Positions 36,479 to 49,124 of a stretch of DNA of 64,000 bases are shown piece after piece (the first letter of the stretch is position 1; the number at the start of each line of letters is the position of its first letter). This DNA comes from Reticulitermes speratus. Lineage: Eukaryota > Arthropoda > Insecta > Blattodea > Rhinotermitidae. Below the pieces are notes generated by a model. It was not told the origin of the DNA. It did not search any database and worked only from the letters and a program-made list of their open reading frames with translations. Made by a program: the position numbers and the translations under genes. The stretch spans positions 18,303,533 to 18,367,532 of the forward strand of contig JAJKFL010000014.1 of assembly GCA_021186555.1 (NCBI GenBank), written 5' to 3'.

Positions 36479-36732
36479 GGATAGCGTAGTCGGTATAGCG
36501 ACTCGTTACGAGCTGCACGGTCCGGCGATCGAATCCCGGTGGGGGCAAGATTTTCAGCAACCGTTCAGACCGGCCCTGGGGCCCACCCAGCCTCCTGTAC
36601 AACGGGTACCGGGTCGGGGCGCGGCGTTGGCCACCCACCCCCTCTCGCGCCGAGGTTAAAGAAAGAGTAGAGCTATACCTCTACGCCCCCTCTGGGCCTT
36701 CATGACCTGTTCTACGGTGAACTTTACCGTTT
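36479..36732 (+). mobile_element. SINE family C, full-length sense copy
   Basis: The tRNA-like head reads ggatagcgtagtcggtatag then cggcgatcgaatcccggtgg, a good box A and box B pair. The body follows: ggggcccacccagcctcctg, ccgaggttaaagaaagagta, cctctgggccttcatgacct and an end in ggtgaactttaccg. This is the reference copy for family C, which occurs at least eight times in the window. Small internal expansions near 36613-36650 are GC-rich. Confidence 0.88.
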
Positions 36733-39439
36733 TAATCATTACGTAAACCAAGAGTCGTTGTCCAGTTCAAAGCATTATTCCGCTATTTTCCTGGAGATTC
36801 TGTGGAATATAGAAAAAAAAAACCTTAGAATAGTCCGTCTCCGGTGCAAAATTTGGACTGGAAAATTCTTGAATACGAAACCAGAATTCTAAGTAATTTA
36901 CCACGACGTTCTGCCGAAACACGTTTTTAAAATAGCCTGTGCTTATTCCACAGGAGAACATCTTTACTCTCTTGTGTTTTCAGACTAAACGGCAAATAGA
37001 ATCCATGGTCGATCAGTTTGGTTTGCAGTGTTGATAATAACAGCAATTTCATACGAAAAAGCGAAACTAATCACATCACCAACAAAAGTTTCCTATTGTT
37101 TAATGTACCTGTGTAATTTAACTATGCACATACGCTACATTTTGCAAACACACGCCTGTTAGGGCTCTCTACAATCCACTCGCATATCCGTGTTTAAATA
37201 ACATGACCTTTGACCTACGTTATAAAACTTGCTACAGGATGAAAAATGTGATGAACTACTACAGAGAAGAGTAACGCACTTCCATGTAATTTTATTAATA
37301 CTTCAATTACTGATTACATTATATCAACACTCGTATGAACGTAGATACCTGAATTAGTCTGAATAAACTCAATGTCGTTAAGAGCAGTACAGTTCAAGTT
37401 GTTTTGAGTCCTGGCAGCAAAAGCTATCCACCTTCAGTAGCGTTCACATCCATACGGACCGCCTATTAAAATGGCTGTCCTTCTGCCAGTGTGTGCATAT
37501 CAAATCTTAGGAACCGCCACAAGGCTCTTCATAAATTCTACACTCTAGAATTTTAGGAAATTTACTGAGATCGGACAATTATAATGCCCATACTTCATGA
37601 AGAACAATACACTTTCCCGGGCGCATGGGCGATCGCATCCCTGCTCTACACATTTGAAATTTCTGTCGTTCTATAGAGCCACAAATAAGTTTAATAAAAT
37701 ATAACTAAGTATCTTTATCTTTTAAATTAAAAAACGTAAAACTGGTGATCCAGATAGCATTTCTTCCCCAAATGCTAGCAATAAAGCTAAAACAAATGTG
37801 ACGGTAACAATGAATGTATTGTAGCCCTGTTGCTAGTATGTGAGGACAACATAAACCCTCGGAAACATCAGATTTACAGGGGAAAGAATGCGCCATTTTA
37901 TTTATGCTGCGAGTATATTTCCGAATTTATGCAGTCAAACTAAAACATTGACGTGAATATAAATTGACGATAAACGAAACTGTAAGGTTATCCATAAATA
38001 CGGTTGCCACAGGCCCAAACATCGAGCCTGTTCTTCGTGTTCCTAATCGGGACATTAAATGCGGTGTTCAGAACACAGAATACTTTGAAGACATGACGTC
38101 GACATGTGAGTTTTCATTGAATAAATTTTATCAACGGTAGATGGTGTGATAACATTTATAAATTAGCATCCTCAAGAGGAAAATGTAATGATTTAAAACA
38201 GGTATTATGACTAAGTGAAAGGTATTTCGCTACCGTATATAACTAAGCTAAAGCTTCTATTCTGCTAAAGCAGTAAGCCATACAATTGTATGGGCAACGC
38301 ATATGTTAAGCTCCAGTATCCTATATTTCGTAGCTAGAAACCGTTTAGCGGTCACTTTCAGGCTATAGCTGATTCGTCCCTTGTACTGAATGGGTGGAAA
38401 ACTGTGTGGACAATCTAAACGCAAAAGCTGAAAAGAAAAAACCGCTGCATTTGATGGAGAATAAATTGCGATACGCGAATCAGTAGCCAGCCGTTCTAAT
38501 GGCTGAACTATCTCTAATTAGTTTTAAGGAACCAGGAATTTCACCATTGTGATCATAAAAAGCCACAATTTGACTTCGGTCTAAGCTAGTTTATTTCCGT
38601 CTACCAATTACATTTTTAGAAACAGGCGCTACAGGATATTTTAATATCAGATAGTATTACGATTAAGCGAAATAGAGATATTATGATGTATCAAACCTGG
38701 AAATTGTAGCGATCAGCCCTTTGAAACATGAAGTTCATGTAAATAATATTTTAAAAGTCCTAAATGTATTTTTACAATAGGCGTCGTGAGTACCTCAGAA
38801 CTCACACTTCATTTCAACAACTGTCCTGTCGTCAGAGGGGCCTCGGAATCATTTTATCCTTAAAAGAAAAGCGTCAGGGGAAATATTTGAAGGTCATAAG
38901 AGTCCATTCAAAAAAGAGACGCCATTTTAAACGTAAAATATAGTCATAATTATGATGTCGTACAGAAATAACCATATTCTGAAAATGAAAGACTCCTTTT
39001 TCCGGTCCAAGAGAAAAGCGACTTGCACATAAGCCAATTTCCTTCCACGAAAATTTCCCTTCAGTGATTTTCGTGTTAGACAAACAAAGGCGTTCCAGAA
39101 AGTCTGTGCGGAAGAGTGTACAAATAATAACTTACAAAGTCTTTCCTTTGATTAAAGCAGCTGTCGTCGAAGCGAAAGGAACGCGTTCACTTGTTTTCGT
39201 ATTTACAGTACAAATTGTTCGTTTTGTGTCAGGAGGTTTCAAGTAGTACAGAACTCAGTACAACGAAATGCGCGTTTTCAGTGGAAGTACGTTAAAGTCG
39301 AAATGTTTAAATTAATGTGACCCTAAAAATATAAGGAACGGAACATAAAACATAAGCCCTTAATCACACTTGCTGCCTTAAACAGGTGTGAGACTTAGTA
39401 GCCCAATGAAGAAAAAAGAGTGGGTGTGATTGAAAACAC

Positions 39440-39770
39440 AACAATAATTTTTCTTTAGCTTTCCTTTAGTCCATATCACTTCCCCTTAATCTCCTCTCAT
39501 TCTCCTTTCGCTGCTTCCATGTAAATATTTCTCCCCTGCGTTCTTTCTATTTCTTTTCAATTATCACCCCCTCTTCATAAATTTTTCTTCATCATATTTT
39601 CATCTCTTCCGGTTTGTTATTGCCTTTATTTTATATTATTATTCTTCTCTATTCTTCCTTTTTACTACACAAGTTGTTTCTCGTCTAGTTCTTATTTGTT
39701 TCCTCTCTGTCTAGTTTCTCCTCCTTCACGTCCTGTCGTCTTCATTGTCAAGCTCCCTGTTTATAATCAG
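39440..39770 (+). repeat. Pyrimidine-rich tract
   Basis: Plus strand is dominated by C and T (for example tctcctctcattctcctttc). A similar tract resumes at about 40225-40410, after the inverted-repeat element at 39793, as if that element had inserted into one long pyrimidine tract. Confidence 0.6.
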
Positions 39771-39792
39771 GCGCCTAAGGGCTGAAAAGAGG

Positions 39793-40157
39793 TAAATTCA
39801 CCAATGTTTCGGGAGATCTTTTCGGTCCCATCATCTGGGTTCAAGAAGACTGCCTGGTACAAGTTGTTTGGATGACTACATAGGTCGATGTTTGAGAGGA
39901 GTCTAGCTATATTTTTGTGGTGCAGCACCACAAAAATTGTACCAATCCTCCACACTCCTCTGAACATCCCCCTCGCGTAACTCTCCCATCCTTGCCGGTA
40001 ACAGCTCTCGCTCCAGCCATCTGTTGGTGCGACCACATCTTCGAAAACCAGAATGCTTCCACGCCTCGATCTATAAATTCATCCGAACCACTTGTACCAG
40101 ATATTCTTGAACCCAGGAGATGGAACCGATAAGATGTCACGAAACGTCGGTGAAATC
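39793..40157. mobile_element. Inverted-repeat element with GACGTTTCG ends
   Basis: The left arm starts ttcaccaatgtttcgggaga and continues cggtcccatcatctgggttc; the right arm, ending at 40157, is its inverted copy (gaacccaggagatggaaccg then cacgaaacgtcggtgaa). Arms are about 51 bases. The interior has a short perfect palindrome, tttttgtggtgcagcaccac and onward, near 39915-39940. Downstream of the right arm the text gataccacgcaacagcccag continues a sequence I associate with Penelope-like or related arthropod elements; that link is inference. Confidence 0.7.
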
Positions 40158-41357
40158 TATCCAGGTGATACCACGCAACAGCCCAGAAGCACCTGACTAA
40201 TATGAATCGTGGCGAAAACCTGAAGTCTCATGTACTCTCTTATCATTTTTTTCGTTCTGCTTTTATTACGCTTCTTTTCCTCTTCGTCAACTCCATCATT
40301 TTCTTCTCTGTTTTGATTATTTTCCTTCTTTCGTCTTCTTCTTTATACTCCTCTTCGTTTCATTCTTCATTATCAAAGTCTTTCTCCTGTTCAACTCGTA
40401 TTGTATTCTTGTGGTAGACAGATATTCACACGGAACCTTACTGACCTACAGCAGAAACCTCCACGCTGGTGCGGTAGCAGAGTTATACTCACTATGGAAT
40501 GCTGTGGCGAGATAAAAGTCCTGACCCGCTCGTGGTTCAAAAGGGCAAATAAAAGCTGAAGTTCACATGAGACATGTAACAGGGCGCATCATAATTTGTG
40601 CCTCGCTCCTAGGGTGATTTTAGAGGAGAAATTTGAAAGCATAAGAGGGAGGTAATGTCTGGTAATACGCTTCATCAGTCAAACCCAATAACTAGCGCTA
40701 AGGGCGGAAAGCATCGTCCAACCCGGTGTAAATTCAATGCACAATCTCCAACAAGAATCCAGATGACTATATGTGCGAAAATAATTAATGGTTTAAAATT
40801 TAAATGATGGCGTAAATTAAAGTAATGTATGAAAAGAATGAAAGGCTCTAGAAATAACAGCTAAATTTTCAGGCAGAAAATTACAATAAGAATAAACGAG
40901 GCCTGATATTTCGATATTGAAAATTTTAAAACGCTATAAGCGTCAACAAAATTAATACACGTTACAGCTACTGAAAAATCGGTAATACTGAAATAAAGTA
41001 CAAACAGGAAAGTGTAAGAGCAAAACATCGCACAACTATGCTTGTCAGGACATGACGTCTGCTCTAGACCACAGTAACCTACATGTACTAATTACTATAC
41101 CGTTAACAAACCCTGCATTTTTCCAAACGACGTATTTATACTTTTCTTATGGCTCTCACATTTTACAGTCATCATTTCCCCAAACATTTTCCTGGCTATT
41201 TTAACGGATATTGATTGTGTCTTCTGTGAGGTAGGAAATCTATTTTATTTACAATTTACGTTACGTTTTACATTTACATTTACGTTAGGTTTTAGGTTAG
41301 GCTTAGCAACTCTTTCTTTTTGCAGTACGTGTTTTGTTGTTTTTGTATTACTTAATG

Positions 41358-41565
41358 TGTGGGTGTTTTTGTAATGTGCGTGTTTTTTTTTGTATTGTGT
41401 GTGGTTGTTTTTGTAAGGTGTGGATGTTTTTGTTAAGGAGTGGATGTTGTTGTAAGGTGTGGATGTTTTTGTAATGTGTGGATGTTTTTGTTAAGGAGTG
41501 GATGTTTTTGTTAAGGTGTGGATGTTTATGTTAAGGTGTGGATGTTTTGTAATGAGTGTACGGTG
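41358..41565 (+). repeat. About 20-bp minisatellite, GT-rich
   Basis: Around nine imperfect copies of a unit like gtgtggatgtttttgttaag. Purine and pyrimidine strands are strongly skewed (G and T on plus). Confidence 0.85.
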
Positions 41566-41629
41566 TTCTAATGTGTGTACTTGTATTTAATGTATGTATT
41601 TTGTTTTGTAATTGTGTATAGTTTATTTT

Positions 41630-41760
41630 GTATTGTTACTTTTATGTATATTATATGTCCATTTGTATTATGTGTACTAGTGTAAGGACTACTGCTACCG
41701 GGTGAAAACCCAATTGCAGTAAATAATAATAATAATAATAATAAAAATAAATATTAATCT
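41630..41760 (+). mobile_element. LINE 3' end with (AAT)n tail
   Basis: ctgctaccgggtgaaaaccc then aattgcagtaaataataata leads into a long AAT run. The preceding minisatellite may be part of the 3' untranslated region of the same element. No ORF is recognisable. Confidence 0.45.
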
Positions 41761-41766
41761 TAAATA

Positions 41767-41925
41767 GCCGTGCCATTTCTTAGGCGGTTAGTCTCCGGTC
41801 TTTCACATCAGAGGCCCGGGTTTAATACCGAAATTTTTGATCGACAAAGTCACACTGGGACAGGTTTTACTCCGAGTGCTTTGCTGTTCCCTTTCCAATA
41901 TTATTTTACCAACGTTCCACAACCA
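41767..41925 (+). mobile_element. SINE family B, 3'-truncated and diverged
   Basis: agccgtgccatttcttaggc then ggttagtctcc, cagaggcccgggtttaatac, tcgacaaagtcacactggga and caggttttactccgagtgct follow the family B order. The copy fades out after about 41925. Confidence 0.8.
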
Positions 41926-42839
41926 TTTGGGTCTTAATACTACACTTATCAGAACGACAAGAGGGCGAACTGGGAATCCCAAAAAATGCTTTTTCGGATA
42001 AAGGGGAGGATTAGACAGGAATTACTTTCACGTTATCAGCCTTAAAAGGGATAAACATGTCTTCGGTAATATTTATGAAACTAAGTTATTACCGTAACAA
42101 ATGTGCTACGTGTGTACTTGCATTAATATAGAACAAAATTATAGTATAAAATGGGTTAGGGATCAGAGGGACCACAAATCGGATCCCCACTACAGGCTCC
42201 AGTCGTCCAAACATGCAATCGAACTTTTAATAAGAAATTAAATATTTCATTAACAGATTCCTTTCTGCCTCTTTTTAAATACGATTATAGTGTACGTAAA
42301 ACCAGAGAACTCATAAGTCGAGTTCGTAGCACTCGATGTACGTAACCTATTCTCATCAGCTTTAGTAATTCTCTTACCCCTGCATAGTAATTACACCACT
42401 TTTTCTGTCTTAATTTGAAACCAACTAAATAATCGCATTTGACACAACAATTATTTTATAGTACCATGACAGATCCGCGTAAATCCTCCTGCCCGTCATC
42501 TAGATCTTGTCTTACACATCGTTTGTGTGCCTGAAAATTATTTTTCTCAATAACTTAATTTTCACGTTTCGAGAACAAAAATTTGTTAATTTCACTTCTT
42601 AATTTGAAATATCAGCACGTTAAGCGATTCTTACAGCTGGTACATGGAAATCTCGCCTACGGACGTGTCACCATGTTCTTCATTATGTTTTCAATCTTTT
42701 AGCTACCCACTAGTCAATAGAAAATGGTTTATCTTCTTCAGTTCTCTTAATAGACTCCTGCTTTACAAGCAGAGAATAACCATCTTTTCTGAACATACGA
42801 GACCCATTACTGGGAAGAAAAGTTTTCTTTATTTAAAAA

Positions 42840-43115
42840 ATATAGGTATTATAAATATTAAAATAAACAAAACCATAGTTTTGCCTGTTGTTTTATATAA
42901 GTGTGAAAATGGTCTCTCACATGGGAAAGGAATATAAGCTGAGGTTGTTGGAGCATAGGGTACTGAGGAAGATAGATTGATCTGTTCAGTTTACGGGCAA
43001 GTGGCGGGCTTTTGTGAAAACTGTAATGAACTTTGGGATCCATACAATGCCGGGAATTTCTTCACAGGTTGAAGAACTATTAACGTCTCAAGAACGACTC
43101 TGCTCCATGGAGTTC
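42840..43115 (+). mobile_element. Non-LTR retrotransposon ORF2 C-terminal fossil with internal deletion
   Basis: The translation INKTIVLPVVLYKCENG matches the conserved YKTVILPVVLYGCE segment after the reverse transcriptase core. About 100 bases later a second piece, FVKTVMNFGIHTMPGIS, matches the LVNAVMNLRVPQNAGNF end. The region between them in a full element (WAGHVARMG, RRRWEDNI and LAQDR motifs) is deleted. Dead copy. Confidence 0.75.
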
Positions 43116-43838
43116 GTTACTTACAAAATGTAAGCAAATTGATTTTGGTCCTACTGAACTAACTTTTTCCAAATGCGTAGGAAAGACTAATAGGTTTCTG
43201 AAAGAATATTTTATGACAAAATTAGATTGATCTTCTCTTATAGCAAATACCTGAATATCCCTTTATCTTCCACTTCCCTTAATCATAAACTAGGTAATAG
43301 GTGACAACGAAACCAATAGTGCACTTGCGTGTTTAGCTTAATACCGCAACAATGTGCATGTAATAATCAGAATTATTCATATAACCAGAAGAGAATATTT
43401 AAACTAAACGTTTTCAATTTAATAATAGTGGAACCTGTAAAACCATAATAATATATTTTTTACACTTATGTGTAATTTTAAACAATGAATGAACGGTCCG
43501 TCTTACAAAATTATATTGTAAATATCGTAAATTCGTGTGATGACAGTTTTATGTAATGACATTTCTATCAGAAGACAAACATTTCCTTCCTAGATATGTG
43601 GAGTACATTTACACGTACAGCTACTTTTACATTATATATCCTTCTGCCAAAACTTCCCCAAACAAATTTCTTCTCCATTTTGTTAGAAGTCCTCTAACAT
43701 ACAGCCAATGTTGCCTTTCATCGCAGAAAGTAAAGAAGTCTGTCGTAAACTCTTTCGAAAGTAAGGGAATAAACAACAAATTTTGAAGCTGCAGATTTCC
43801 TGAACCCTTTTCCTGACTATCCCATGTGTGGTACTCAC

Positions 43839-43968
43839 CTGTGGTGATAATGGCAACGTACTTCCATCGGAAGTGACTGACAATTGTTGCCAGGGCGTTC
43901 GCAGAAGCTGACAAGGATGGAACGACTCTGAAGAACGTTGGGTATTTATCCGGGTCTGACGGAGGACC
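43839..43968 (-). CDS. Receptor guanylate cyclase, ectodomain exon
   Basis: A 130-base exon, phase 0 at the start and phase 1 at the end: GPPSDPDKYPTFFRVVPSLS, then ASANALATIVSHFRWKYVAI and ITT. It is the heart of the ANF-receptor fold: the YPTFFRxxPS motif, the helix that follows (ALATIVSHF) and the WKYVAII strand are close to invariant in natriuretic-peptide-type receptors. Acceptor ttcacaacag|GGTC; donor CCACAG|GTGAGT. Joins upstream to SWSCPQ-type sequence and downstream to DTGWW. Confidence 0.95.
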
Positions 43969-45002
43969 CTGTTGTGAAGATACATTATATTAGAAATTTG
44001 TGTCTACACCTGCTAAATATAAATATATAAATACAGGAATATTAACTGGACTTTCATCGCGTCCTTTCTGTCAAAAAGCAGAACATTTCGGAAAAAAGGT
44101 ATATGTCCTTACGTCATAAAATAAGAAACTGGCAAATTTCCATTACGTAACATGTCTTCATCACAAACCTTCATATGTAATGAATATTATTTAAAATTCG
44201 AAGAAATAGGACTACATTGTATTTACCAACGCTTCCCAAGAGCTTTGTTTGCTTCAGGAGAAAAGTGGCTAGTTCTGTGTCAAAAACATGCCGGACAACC
44301 AAGAGCAGCTATCAAAATTATGTTTTTAAAAACTTCCAATAGAATAAAATAAATTATACTATAAAAATATACACGTTGAAAGAAGAAAACACCACACACG
44401 CAACCCTCATTAACACATATATTACTTTAACAGATATGAACTATTTAGTTAAGAAATTCCCCGCTTTTATGGAGTCCGGGACTTAATTACCTTTTGTCAC
44501 GGCAGTCTTCATTCTACACTAACCAGAGTGATTTAGTCCACGCCGTTCTTCATTCAATATATATCAATTTTGACATCAGACCTCTATTCTAAACTACTCA
44601 GGGGTCAGCACGGGCCGAAATTTCAGTATGCTAGTCGTCCGGGCCCGAGGATCAGCCGCTGCGACCCCGCAGTACATCTAAATGTATAAATGTATAAATA
44701 ATTTAGAATGAAGCACATACATATTATTGTGTTGCTGCTTTGTAAGCATTTTTAACGTTGGATTTCATTGCAGTTCCATTGTTTAAAAGCTAACTGCAAT
44801 GTATGCATTTAGAAGTCACTGTTCCTTGATTTCATTAAATATTCACTCCAAAATTCGTCGTATGTAATAGAAGTTGTACAGCCTAATGAGCCCCATGTTT
44901 TATGTTATGCATTTTTCTTTTTGTACGAAGTTGAGTGTTTTAGAAATCTAATGTAGATGACTATAAACTCCATATTATGCACAAAGGTAAAGCAATCCCA
45001 TT

Positions 45003-45288
45003 ACAGGCCTGGACAGACCCTTAGGGTTCCAGGAGGTTGAGGCTCTCAGATTTCTAGACAATCGGCACATGAAGGTGGTAAGGTTGTCAGCCCTACGCAC
45101 CGGCCGCCTTTACCCCCCATGAAATATTCCTAGTACTCATTTCTGTTAGAGGCTGAGTCGACCCAGGGCCATAGTGCAACCGAAACGATTATGTCAATGA
45201 AAAATTCCAATGACACCATCGGGAATCGAACCCGCGACGTTCCGGTTTGTAGCGTAGTGCCTCAACCAACTGCGCCACCGCGCACCCC
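45003..45288 (-). mobile_element. SINE family A copy
   Basis: Reverse complement of 63274-63575. Head in reverse: accatcgggaatcgaacccg (box B) and caaccaactgcgccaccgcg (box A). Body: aggaggttgaggctctcaga, gaaggtggtaaggttgtcag, ctacgcaccggccgccttta and ctgttagaggctgagtcgac. Confidence 0.88.
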
Positions 45289-46020
45289 TTCCATATTATG
45301 TAGAACATACAAATCACTGATGCAAATTAATATTAAATTTTCATTGTAACGTTCAGCGAAAACACCCACTGTCAAATTCAAGTGAATTTCTTTCCACAAG
45401 TTTGAAATACCTGAGAGATAGGGCATGCGGGTATAAACCTACTTAGCGCGACGCAGGATAGCGTTCGGTGGTGGGCTGCCACAAATATGGCAGTGACTTT
45501 TTGGGTTCAACAGAAGACGGAGTTCTATTGAGCAGCCTATTAACTATAAGCTTATTAAGAAATGCTCTGCTCTACGGAGTTTCCAAGTTAGTTAATTACT
45601 TTCTAAAATGAACCGTGTGATGGGACAGGCAGTTATTATATCCCCTTTACGAGTTCGTTTATGCACGTCGTGCAAAGAATAGACAAAAACACAAAATTCC
45701 GAGGGCTCTGTCCCAAGTGTGTACGTTGCCAGGCGGAAGCGCAATGGAATTAACAAAATCACGTTCGACACAGTAGCGAAATGCGAACAGCAGCTGCTAC
45801 TCCCACGGCTTTTAGTTTCAAAAATGATGAAAAAAATCATTACCTTTTGAGGCGGAGAGAAGATAACTCTGGAGTGGGTAACTGTAACCAGATGGCAGCG
45901 AAATTCAATTACAAGGGTTAACGGATCTGTGCAGAAATGAAGTGCAAGCAAAAAGGAACTATTTCCACATTAAATGCAAGTAACAGGCGAATGTGGACAC
46001 TGTTTTCTTTCCTTTACTAA

Positions 46021-46192
46021 GAGCAAAGGTAAAGTTCTCTTCGCCCACATCATGAAGGAACAGAGGTAGAGCAGAGGTGTAGAACCATTCACCTTTAACC
46101 CTGGCACTGGGTAGAGGTGAGTGAACAACGTCACTTTTCAGCCGGTTTATCCCGGGAAAAAACCACTTACCTATTCAATAGGAGGCTGGGTG
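46021..46192 (-). mobile_element. SINE family C fragment
   Basis: gcaaaggtaaagttctcttc, acctttaaccctggcactgg and ggaggctgggtg follow family C in reverse; head missing. Confidence 0.78.
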
Positions 46193-46884
46193 TTCGCCAG
46201 AGCTTGATAAATAATGACTATTTTCTATTGTAACTTGCAGGATTATCGTCATTACAACCTACAACAGATTCAACGTTCACGTACCAACAAATAGATTCAG
46301 TTTTGCTTAGCTTTTTATATGTTTTACCCTTGCGTTATTTAAATCGGTAGGGCGATTAGTGGACTGGAAGTTGGTCTGTACCGCGCCTGGAAACATTCCG
46401 TCACCTGTCTGCGGGATACTGATGTTCTTTCATTGTGGACAGAGTGATTTATTTTTGAACTTCTTGCCTTATCTGTCGCTCAGGTCGCGTTCAGACCTGC
46501 TTCCGATAATCACGTCAGGGCGTCCCTTTGTCACGCTCTTTGTCTCGAAAAATAAAAATTATTGCGGTAAAGTGTGAATGCAAGGTAAATCGGTCCCACT
46601 GGAAGTTGTGAACATGAAGGACGCGCGAGAGAAAAAGTGGAACTGGTACAAAACGCTGATCCGGAAACCTCAGTGAAAGAGGTCAAAACGTAGATTACAG
46701 GATATTTAAACTGAAATGTCGTTGGAAGCGACAGACATTCAGCTGCTCCAGGGAAGAGCAAAATGACATCTAGGGTCTTCATAAATTTTTAGGTTCTCCA
46801 TAAACTGGGGATTTCTTGACCAGCCGAAAAACTATGAATTTTTCAAAGATCCGTACAATGAAAATAGGATTAAATCCATGCAGC

Positions 46885-47245
46885 AGATTCCGTCTTAAGA
46901 ATCCAACACTTCCTCAGCTCATTAACAAACCTTCCGCGCTTTATGGGACCCGAAACGTCATTACTGTTTTCACAACAGCCCGCCACTTGACCCTATCCTC
47001 AGTCAAATTAAATCAGTCCACTTATTCCCATTCTATTTCTTTTATATCCTTTTCAATATTATCCTCCCACCTACGTCTACGTCTTCCAAGTGACCTCTTT
47101 CCTTCAGATTTCCCCGCCGAAGCTTTGTATACAGTCCCTTCGCCCCCACGCGTGCCACATTCCCCGCCGATCCTATACTCCTTTATTTTTGCATTTAAAT
47201 CGCTCAAACGAATATTCGTGCGGTACGTACGGAATTGACAGGACA
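46885..47245 (-). mobile_element. Non-LTR retrotransposon ORF2 C-terminal fragment
   Basis: The minus-strand translation has IGGECGTRGGEGTVYKASAG, then EGKRSLGRRRRRWEDNIEKD and KEIEWE. This corresponds to the conserved WAGHVARMG, GKPEGKRPLGRPRRRWEDNI block of insect non-LTR ORF2 proteins. Beyond 47022 the frame breaks, but the DNA continues as the terminal coding part down to about 46885 (cattaacaaaccttccgcgc, tgggacccgaaacgtcatta). Compare the related copy at 58268-58760. Confidence 0.75.
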
Positions 47246-47754
47246 CCTGCTATAATCCCTTACAGAAAGACTCCTGTGAGTAATCACGTGTGTCCTCAGC
47301 TGGGGCATGCTCATTCAGAACAATAACACACCAGCAGCCTCTTAGCACAGTATCACATTCTGTCACTAAAAATTCTAGTATCTTAACTGCAGATAAGATT
47401 CACTTATGTACAGAAAATTCCTGCCCCTAACTGACGAATCAAAGTAGAACTAGTGTATTTGCATTATAAATAAAGCACTAAAATGTTAAGATTTTGAGTG
47501 TCACGGAACAAATTGCTGGGGAGGTATCTTAATTCGCACACATGCGTAGTCATGAGTGGGTGCTGTCACCAGCTTAAGCGTGCCTAATGTAAATACGAGA
47601 AGATTTATATTCAGAAGCCCTTTATGAATCCAGTACCAGCTGCACCTCACGAGAAGCAGTTACCGTGTCCCATTATCCCTTCGTTGACCACGATTAAACC
47701 TTCAACAAAATAATACACTACCTTACTGAAATTACTGGAAGAATCGTCGAATGT

Positions 47755-47910
47755 CCTAGCTGTACTACATTTTATTCTACTCTTTTTCGTTCCCTCCTTC
47801 AATCCTCCCCTTCCTACTTTCTTTGGTTTTTTCTTTCCTTCCTTTTCCCATTTTATTTATTTTTATTTCTTTAAATTTTCTCTAATTTTCTTTCGTTTTT
47901 GTTTTCCAGA
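47755..47910 (+). repeat. Pyrimidine-rich tract
   Basis: Long T/C run with blocks such as ttccctccttcaatcctccc and ttttttctttccttcctttt. No element boundary seen. Confidence 0.6.
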
Positions 47911-49124
47911 CCAACATAACCACCACATTACAAACATCTACATACGCATTTGCGCGCATCTCGGAGTAACTCCCAAATATATTTAAAACAAACAAAGCAC
48001 ATATCGACTGACAGTTGTTGGAAAGGAAAAAAACGCGAGTTTTATATTAATTTTGCTTTCTACTGTAACTCTCAAGGTAATATGAGTAATTAAAGAAGAT
48101 GTGTGAAAGTGTCAGAGTCGTAATTCTATGCTTTGAATTTCTAATTTGTAGAAGTTGTAATTAAATTGTAAGACGATGAAACGTCGACAACCATGACCCG
48201 GAAGTACAAGATGATGTAGGCTGCCCACCAGTGAGTGAAGGAAGAGAAGAGAATTTAATTAAAATATCCTTGAGTGTTCATTAAAATGTAATATGAAATA
48301 TAGAGGGAGGAAACGTAGTAGACATTTTAGAAATAATATTCCTAATGGTGGAATACGACACAATGAGGAAATTGTCGACACGGATGTACTAATACGATCG
48401 CTCCCTGGACCTCTATTCGTCCTTTCAAAGTGAAAATAAAACTCAACTTACGTATAGAAGCAGTTACCCCGAGTAGACTAATTGTGTAACGATCACTGAA
48501 GATTGCCTTTTTACTGATAATAATCGGAACGTCTTGTACAAAAGCAGAAGCTTGTAAATTACCAATATACATGTCAGAATCGTGGGAAATGAATGCATAA
48601 CATATTAAAAAATTGAATACGTAATTTCCGTAATAGATAATATCAATTCACTAACGTCCTCCACAATTAAATATAGAATAATCTTAGAAATTATGACGGT
48701 TAGTCAGCCGCTTTTATAGACGAGACAGCAATATATAGATAGGTCTACTGAGTTTTCTCGGCATTTACTTCCAGACCAACCTCTTTACCAACAACTAGTA
48801 GACAAAAATATAAAAATATGAAGAAACTGGTGTTTTTACTCATAGTTCTTTTTGCCCAAAGAATTAACATCAGCCAAGACCACAAACTTATGTGTCCAAT
48901 TTAAGTTTCATTCCCTCCATGTTTTCTGGAATTTTCCTAACTGCTTATTCTAAAGCGAAGTGGAAAAGCAATTTTAAGAAAGCCTTTTCTTATTTCAGAT
49001 TATATTGTACGGGAAAAATATCAGAAGAATATTACCTATATGAACTTTAATAAAGATTTAATTTAAAAATATTTTAATTAACCTAACTATGTAGTTTTAT
49101 GGGAATAAGTAAATTTCACCCTAT

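Larger units (their letters stand above)
34562..43838 (-). other. Intron of about 9.3 kb
   Basis: Phase-1 intron. Repeats listed separately. The stretch 36960-39430 and most of 34600-35900 is AT-rich and shows no repeat I could match elsewhere in the window and no supported exon. Confidence 0.8.
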
